The position numbers and the translations under genes were made by a program. A stretch of DNA of 37,154 nucleotides. Origin: an uncultured Bacteroides sp. (GTDB lineage Bacteria; Bacteroidota; Bacteroidia; Bacteroidales; Bacteroidaceae). The stretch spans positions 1 to 37,154 of the forward strand of contig URCM01000018.1 of the NCBI GenBank assembly GCA_900546355.1, in the 5' to 3' direction. Shown one piece after another: positions 33,105 through 37,154 of this stretch (its first letter is position 1; every line of letters starts with the position of its first letter). The notes beneath the pieces are model-generated. The model was not told where the DNA came from and did not search any database. It saw only the letters and a program-made list of their open reading frames with translations.

Positions 33105-33377
33105 TCATTTCAGTTTTTCTTCCCATATAGGAGACGGACGGAAATCCGGCACCAACTTTGGGGGAACCAGAAAGCGCTGTTTTGTCAACGGATTGACCAC
33201 CACCCGTTCCGGTTCCTTCTTTACTTCAAACGTACCAAACCCTTCAATATCCAAAAGCTTACCTTCCTGCAACTGTTCGCTCACCACATCGGTCAACGAA
33301 TCAAGCAAGCGTGAGGCATCCTCGCAGGTATAACCCAAACGTTCTGAGAGTTCCTTTATCAATTCCTTATTGTTCAT
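33105..33377 (-). CDS. HU-family DNA-binding protein
   Basis: 90 residues, the usual HU length. Helical N-terminal part (NNKELIKELSERLGYTCEDASRLLDSL), GFGTFEV core (about 46-52) and NPLTKQRFLVPPKLVPDFRPSP as the beta arm. NPLT keeps the Pro that usually intercalates in DNA, but the common RNPxTG is altered. It overlaps the rimO stop by four bases and precedes the membrane-bound HU-LysM gene, so the two may act together. Confidence 0.93.
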   Translation of the reverse strand: MNNKELIKELSERLGYTCEDASRLLDSLTDVVSEQLQEGKLLDIEGFGTFEVKKEPERVVVNPLTKQRFLVPPKLVPDFRPSPIWEEKLK

Positions 33378-34669
33378 ACTAGTCTCGCGTACAAATCAAA
33401 ATCATCGGCGTCTTCTATCCACACCCGATGGAAAGAACCTACATGCAGCGTCCTTTCCTCCTTCACCAGAACTTCAGGATCGACTTCAGGAGAGTCGAAC
33501 TCAGTACGTCCCACATAATAGTCCCCTTCCTTGCGGTCAATAATGATACGGAACTCCTTGCCTATCTTGGCATGGCTTAACTCGCTTGATATCTCTTGCT
33601 GTATCGACATCAGTTCATCCAAACGCCGCTGTTTTACTTCGGGGGACACATCATCCTTGTAATGACGGGCGGAATAAGTACCTTCTTCTTCCGAATAAGC
33701 AAATGCGCCCATACGGTCGAAACGGGCATGGCGGACGAATTCTTTCAGTTCTTCGAAGTCTTCTTCCGTTTCACCGGGAAATCCCACCATCAATGTAGTA
33801 CGCAAAGCGATACCCGGCACCTCGCGGCGGAACCGCTCGACCAACGCATAAGTTTCTTCTTTTGTTACGTGGCGGCGCATCCGTTCCAGCATATTGTCGC
33901 TGACGTGCTGCAGGGCTATATCCATATACTTACACACATTGTCATGTTCGCGCATCACGCGAAACAAGTCTTCCGGGAAATGGGCTGGGTAGGCGTAGTG
34001 CAAGCGAATCCATTTCACACCCGGTATTTCCGCCATCCGTTCTATCAGCTCAGGCAACATCTGTTTCTTGTACAGATCAATACCGTAATAAGTCAATTCT
34101 TGAGCAATGACCTGAAACTCTTTCACGCCTTGCGCCACCAACAGACGCACTTCCTCCAAAACATCTTCTATCGGACGCGAAACGTGCTTCCCTGTAATAA
34201 TGGGAATAGCACAATAGGCACACTTACGGTCGCATCCTTCCGATATTTTCAAATATGCATAATGCTTGGGAGTAGTAAGACGACGTTCCAACGAAAACTC
34301 AGGATGCCACGCTTTACCCAAATCTGTTATCAAAGCATTCCAGTCGAACTTCCCATAAAAACGGTCTACTTGCGGAATCTCCACTTCAAGGTCATGCAGG
34401 TAACGTTCCGAAAGACATCCCATTACATACAATTTCTTCAATCGCCCTGCTTCTTTTGCCTGGCAAAACTCCAGAATCATATTAATAGACTCTTCTTTAG
34501 CGTCGCCGATAAAGCCGCATGTATTGATTACAGCTATTTCACCTTGCGGATTTTCACTATCGTGCGTCACCCGATAACCGTTCGCCTCAAGCTGACGCAT
34601 TAATTTTTCCGAATCAACTAAATTCTTCGAGCAGCCTAAGGTAATAATATCTATGGTATTTTTCCTCAT
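33374..34669 (-). CDS. rimO: Ribosomal protein S12 methylthiotransferase
   Basis: 431 residues. RimO adds a methylthio group to an Asp of ribosomal protein S12. It has the N-terminal MTTase domain with Cys13, Cys51 and Cys85, which bind one iron-sulfur cluster, and the radical-SAM CxxxCxxC at 146-153 (CDRKCAYC). The TRAM domain ends the protein (about 365-431). All family residues I can check are kept. It overlaps the ftsY stop by four bases and the HU start by four, so the ftsY-rimO-HU unit is tightly coupled. Confidence 0.96.
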   Translation of the reverse strand: MRKNTIDIITLGCSKNLVDSEKLMRQLEANGYRVTHDSENPQGEIAVINTCGFIGDAKEESINMILEFCQAKEAGRLKKLYVMGCLSERYLHDLEVEIPQVDRFYGKFDWNALITDLGKAWHPEFSLERRLTTPKHYAYLKISEGCDRKCAYCAIPIITGKHVSRPIEDVLEEVRLLVAQGVKEFQVIAQELTYYGIDLYKKQMLPELIERMAEIPGVKWIRLHYAYPAHFPEDLFRVMREHDNVCKYMDIALQHVSDNMLERMRRHVTKEETYALVERFRREVPGIALRTTLMVGFPGETEEDFEELKEFVRHARFDRMGAFAYSEEEGTYSARHYKDDVSPEVKQRRLDELMSIQQEISSELSHAKIGKEFRIIIDRKEGDYYVGRTEFDSPEVDPEVLVKEERTLHVGSFHRVWIEDADDFDLYARLV

Positions 34670-35631
34670 TTACTATCTGTTGTACCAAACAATGAATCTA
34701 CAAATTCACGGCGCCGGAACACTTGCAGGTCTTCCATACCTTCACCCAGCCCGATATATTTTACAGGAATCTTAAACTGGTCGGAAATGCCAATGACAAC
34801 ACCTCCCTTGGCCGTCCCGTCCAGCTTGGTAATAGCCATGGCGTTTACTTCCGTCGCCAACGTAAACTGCTTCGCCTGTTCGAAAGCGTTCTGTCCGGTC
34901 GAACCATCAAGCACCAGCAATACTTCGTGCGGAGCATCGGACACGACTTTCTTCATCACGTTCTTGATTTTTGTCAGTTCATTCATCAAGCCGACTTTAT
35001 TATGCAGGCGGCCCGCAGTATCTATAATCACCACATCGGCATGATTAGCGACCGCGGAACTAAGCGTATCAAATGCCACAGAGGCCGGATCGGAACCCAT
35101 CTTTTGCTTCACTACCGGCACTCCTACCCGCTCGCCCCATATCACAAGTTGCTCTACCGCAGCGGCACGGAACGTATCAGCGGCTCCCAGATAGACCGAC
35201 TTGCCAGCTTTCTTGAACTGGTACGCCAGCTTGCCTATCGTCGTAGTTTTCCCTACCCCGTTCACGCCTACCACCATGATGACGTATGGCGTTTTACCGT
35301 CGGGGATATCAAAATCAGCGGCGTCCACCGTATTGTTTTCAGTCAGCAAGGCAGCAATTTCGTCGCGCAAGATATGGTTCAATTCTTCCGTATTGATGTA
35401 CTTGTCTTGTGCCACGCGCTTTTCAATGCGCCGAATGATTTTGAGTGTCGTTTCCACACCCACATCCGAAGTGATAAGCACTTCTTCCAGATTGTCCAAT
35501 ACCTCGTCATCCACCTTCGACTTTCCGGCCACGGCACGGGCTATCTTGCTGAACACGCTTTGTTTGGTCTTCGACAAACCTTTATCCAGCGTTTCTTTCT
35601 TTTCCTTTGAGAAAAAACTAAAAATTCCCAT
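34666..35631 (-). CDS. ftsY: Signal recognition particle receptor FtsY
   Basis: 321 residues: only a short amino-terminal extension (about 1-25, SFFSKEKKETLDKG), without the long acidic A domain seen in E. coli, then the NG domain. G1 is GVNGVGKTT (122-130), DTAGR lies at 204-208 and TKLDG at 268-272; the last part reads GVVIGISDQFKIPVKYIGLGEG. It docks SRP-ribosome complexes at the inner membrane. A good promoter and the terminator of the preceding operon lie upstream. Confidence 0.97.
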   Translation of the reverse strand: MGIFSFFSKEKKETLDKGLSKTKQSVFSKIARAVAGKSKVDDEVLDNLEEVLITSDVGVETTLKIIRRIEKRVAQDKYINTEELNHILRDEIAALLTENNTVDAADFDIPDGKTPYVIMVVGVNGVGKTTTIGKLAYQFKKAGKSVYLGAADTFRAAAVEQLVIWGERVGVPVVKQKMGSDPASVAFDTLSSAVANHADVVIIDTAGRLHNKVGLMNELTKIKNVMKKVVSDAPHEVLLVLDGSTGQNAFEQAKQFTLATEVNAMAITKLDGTAKGGVVIGISDQFKIPVKYIGLGEGMEDLQVFRRREFVDSLFGTTDSK

Positions 35632-35682
35632 ACAATTTATGTTTTATGTATCTGATTCTTCTTTGAATGCGGCTTTCTTCTG

Positions 35683-35714
35683 CAAATATACGAAATTCTC
35701 TGTAATAAACCAAA
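35683..35714 (-). promoter_or_regulatory. Candidate promoter of ftsY-rimO-HU
   Basis: On the minus strand: TTTG (35714-35711), 20 bases, TATATTTG (35690-35683). Both boxes match the consensus. The TTTG is supplied by the T-rich end of the terminator hairpin 35711-35749, so terminator and promoter overlap. It lies 52 bases before the ftsY start. Confidence 0.65.
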
Positions 35715-35749
35715 AAGCCCTTTCCATCATAAACGGAAAGGGCTTTTTG
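35711..35749 (-). terminator. Intrinsic terminator after the rpmB-rpmG-DUF4295 operon
   Basis: CAAAAAGCCCTTTCC (35711-35725) and GGAAAGGGCTTTTTG (35735-35749) form a perfect 15-bp stem with a nine-base loop. On the minus strand the stem ends in a T-run, as expected of an intrinsic terminator. It lies 25 bases beyond the DUF4295 stop. Confidence 0.9.
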
Positions 35750-35773
35750 TATTCAAAATAAAAACAATATGGT

Positions 35774-35929
35774 TTATTTCTTGAAGAAATCCTGTACTTT
35801 TTCATTAGGAACCATTTCTTCATCAAAGACATAAGCACCTGTCTTCGGCGACTTAACCATCTTGATAACCTTTGTGTAAGAACGTCCTTCTTTACCTGTC
35901 TGAAGGGTTGCGACTGTTTTCTTTGCCAT
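35774..35929 (-). CDS. DUF4295 small basic protein
   Basis: 51 residues translated directly: it starts MAKKTVATLQTGKEGRSYTK and ends VPNEKVQDFFKK. It is too short for many gene finders, but its place right after rpmG and its basic composition are typical of the DUF4295 family found next to L28 and L33 in Bacteroidetes. It is probably a ribosome-associated or ribosomal small subunit-like protein; the role is not proven. It is the last gene of the transcript before the terminator. Confidence 0.92.
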   Translation of the reverse strand: MAKKTVATLQTGKEGRSYTKVIKMVKSPKTGAYVFDEEMVPNEKVQDFFKK

Positions 35930-35938
35930 GGTCTCGTA

Positions 35939-36127
35939 TTATTTAATTTCTTTATGTACTGTTACTCTTTTCAAAATAGGATTGTATTTTTTCAATTCCA
36001 ATCGCTCAGGGGTATTCTTTCTATTCTTCGTAGTGATGTAACGAGAAGTACCCGGCATACCACTATCTTTCATTTCAGTGCATTCCAAAATCACCTGCAC
36101 TCTGTTTCCTTTCGCTTTCTTAGCCAT
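35939..36127 (-). CDS. rpmG: 50S ribosomal protein L33
   Basis: 62 residues, basic, matching L33 ([42 protein letters not shown]). No CxxC zinc-ribbon pairs are present: it has one Cys only, so it is a zinc-independent form. It lies 19 bases after rpmB and 9 bases before DUF4295, forming one operon. Confidence 0.97.
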   Translation of the reverse strand: MAKKAKGNRVQVILECTEMKDSGMPGTSRYITTKNRKNTPERLELKKYNPILKRVTVHKEIK

Positions 36128-36146
36128 TGTCTTACTCTCCTTTTAA

Positions 36147-36407
36147 TTAACCAACGATTTTGATAGTTTTCCAATCACAATAACCTTTAGCCACAGCTTC
36201 GTTCAACGCAGCGTCCAGGCCCTTCTTATTAATAATTCTCAAGCCGTTAGCACTAATCTTCAGGCTAATCCAGCAATCTTGTTCTACATAGTAGAATTTC
36301 TTAGTAAACAAGTTCACCTCGAACGTTCTTTTCGTTCTTCTCTTAGAGTGTGAAACATTGTTGCCAACCATGGCTCTCTTTCCGGTAATTTGACAAATTT
36401 TTGACAT
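36147..36407 (-). CDS. rpmB: 50S ribosomal protein L28
   Basis: 86 residues with the L28 features: [23 protein letters not shown] at the start, the central NLFTKKFYY and the end WKTIKIVG. The usual N-terminal CxxxGK motif is kept. It is the first gene of the rpmB-rpmG-DUF4295 set. The 104-base upstream gap has a weak promoter candidate. Confidence 0.97.
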   Translation of the reverse strand: MSKICQITGKRAMVGNNVSHSKRRTKRTFEVNLFTKKFYYVEQDCWISLKISANGLRIINKKGLDAALNEAVAKGYCDWKTIKIVG

Positions 36408-36457
36408 TTCTATCTTCGTTTTTATAGTTTTATTTCTATGCTCCTTAAAACGGAGTG

Positions 36458-36489
36458 CAAAGTAAGAAGTTTTATTTCAAATATGCAAG
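36458..36489 (-). promoter_or_regulatory. Weak promoter candidate for rpmB-rpmG-DUF4295
   Basis: On the minus strand CTTG (36489-36486) lies 20-21 bases before TTACTTTG (36465-36458), a one-base-shifted relative of TAnnTTTG. It is plausible by position, 51 bases before the rpmB start, but not a full consensus. Confidence 0.35.
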
Positions 36490-36511
36490 TTTTTTCACTA
36501 CAATTTATCTT

Positions 36512-37012
36512 TTATTGCTCATTTTCTTGGTTTTGGCAAGCGGAGAGCAATAATTGAAGTACATTTTTCGTAGCAGACTGGATATTTTTCTCACGTCCCT
36601 CGTCTTCTGTCAATTTCAGGGTCAGGATGCGGTCCTTATTACCGGCAGCAAGCCAAATCGTACCTACGGGCTTCTCGTGAGTACCCCCTCCAGGACCCGC
36701 AATGCCCGATGTAGCCATCGCGTAATCCGTACCGAAAGTCTCAATGGCACCCTTCACCATTTCCGTCACCGTCTCTTCGCTCACTGCGCCGCAGGCTTCC
36801 AGCGTCTCCGCCTTTACGTGCAACAGGTTCCGCTTCACCTCGTCGGCATAAGCCACTATACCGCCTTTATAAAAACGGGAACTGCCCGGAATTGCAGTAA
36901 TGATAGCCGCCACATTTCCGGCCGTGCAGCTTTCAGCCGTAGCCAGCGAAAAGCCTTCTCTCCAGAATATTTCGCTTATTTCCTTACTTAGTTTCTTCGT
37001 TTCTACTGACAT
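36512..37012 (-). CDS. CinA C-terminal domain protein (nicotinamide-nucleotide amidase type)
   Basis: 166 residues, the single-domain form also called PncC or YgaD. It has ATAESCTAGNVAA (24-36) and YAMATSGIAGPGGG (about 97-110), the conserved active-site and nucleotide loops. It deamidates nicotinamide mononucleotide in pyridine-nucleotide recycling. The larger CinA N-terminal domain is absent. It lies 40 bases after tsaD and 104 bases before rpmB. Confidence 0.93.
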   Translation of the reverse strand: MSVETKKLSKEISEIFWREGFSLATAESCTAGNVAAIITAIPGSSRFYKGGIVAYADEVKRNLLHVKAETLEACGAVSEETVTEMVKGAIETFGTDYAMATSGIAGPGGGTHEKPVGTIWLAAGNKDRILTLKLTEDEGREKNIQSATKNVLQLLLSACQNQENEQ

Positions 37013-37052
37013 ACTTTATTTTCGTTTTAATTGATTTATATTCGTAATTCCC

Positions 37053-37154
37053 TTATTTCAATGTCACCCGCGAATAGGCCGGCTTGTCTATTGCGCAGAA
37101 ATCCTTATCCAAATACTTATAATAGCCCGTAATGGCGATCATCGCCGCGTTGTC
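37053..37154 (-). CDS. tsaD: tRNA threonylcarbamoyladenosine synthase subunit TsaD, C-terminal end
   Basis: Only the last 33 codons are in the window (on the minus strand DNAAMIAITGYYKYL to SRVTLK, then TAA). DNAAMIA is the typical C-terminal TsaD segment containing a conserved metal-contact Asp. TsaD transfers the threonylcarbamoyl group to A37 of ANN-decoding tRNAs. The remainder lies right of the window. Its order tsaD-cinA-rpmB is common in Bacteroidales. Confidence 0.93.
   Translation of the reverse strand, partial: DNAAMIAITGYYKYLDKDFCAIDKPAYSRVTLK

Noticed and set aside
33596..34603. 335-codon plus-strand ORF opposite rimO
   Set aside because: Antisense shadow of an intact gene, with no recognisable motif or start signal.
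34723..35610. 295-codon plus-strand ORF opposite ftsY
   Set aside because: Antisense shadow; the ftsY frame carries all GTPase motifs and is certain.

Overview
The window reads as a chromosomal segment of a Bacteroidales bacterium, most like Bacteroides, Phocaeicola or a close relative. The evidence is the MoxR-DUF58-BatA-BatE block, a eukaryote-type (GH13_8-like) glycogen branching enzyme, the rpmB-rpmG-DUF4295 cluster, HU-like proteins linked to rimO and ftsY, and candidate promoters of the form TTTG-N(18-21)-TAnnTTTG, which is the Bacteroidetes housekeeping consensus. I see no phage, plasmid, insertion sequence, CRISPR array, rRNA or tRNA. Almost all genes lie on the minus strand; only the GH31 glycosidase and a short HPPK-like gene are on plus.

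Layout, left to right. (1) 1-4400: a truncated dispersed repeat, a GtrA-like membrane protein, aspS, and two L,D-transpeptidase-type proteins. (2) 4400-9600: a 640-base non-coding stretch with a long hairpin, proS, a divergent promoter region, a secreted GH31 glycosidase and a bidirectional terminator. (3) 9600-19800: a long same-strand run which, in transcription order, is kdsB, a non-catalytic M16 peptidase homologue, a 14-repeat MORN protein, an inositol-monophosphatase family enzyme, DUF2461, a YhcH-family protein, glgB, a DUF6057-like membrane protein, an 83-codon ORF, a lipoprotein and a SIMPL-domain protein. At least one internal promoter (before DUF2461) seems to divide it. (4) 19800-20660: the HPPK-like gene and a 470-base intergenic region packed with small repeats. 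(5) 20660-22500: a YbjQ-family protein, a DUF2007 plus tandem universal-stress protein, and a small HTH protein. (6) 22570-31900: a nine-gene run moxR, DUF58, a BatD-like membrane protein, batA, batB, batC, batD, batE, PAP2 phosphatase. (7) 32075-37154: tsaD (partial), cinA, rpmB, rpmG, DUF4295, terminator, ftsY, rimO, HU, and an HU-TM-LysM fusion.

How they work together. Translation and targeting (aspS, proS, L28, L33, RimO, FtsY, TsaD) and envelope maintenance (KdsB, L,D-transpeptidases, PAP2, Bat complex, lipoprotein) dominate. The Bat block encodes an AAA+ ATPase, vWA proteins and TPR proteins thought to form an envelope-associated complex. The most unusual protein is the HU-TM-LysM fusion at 32075-33088, which could bridge the nucleoid and the peptidoglycan. 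It is co-oriented, and probably co-transcribed, with a free HU, rimO and ftsY. Other points of interest are the non-catalytic M16 homologue, the 83-codon ORF in frame after the DUF6057 stop, and the repeat-dense intergenic region at 20188-20657.
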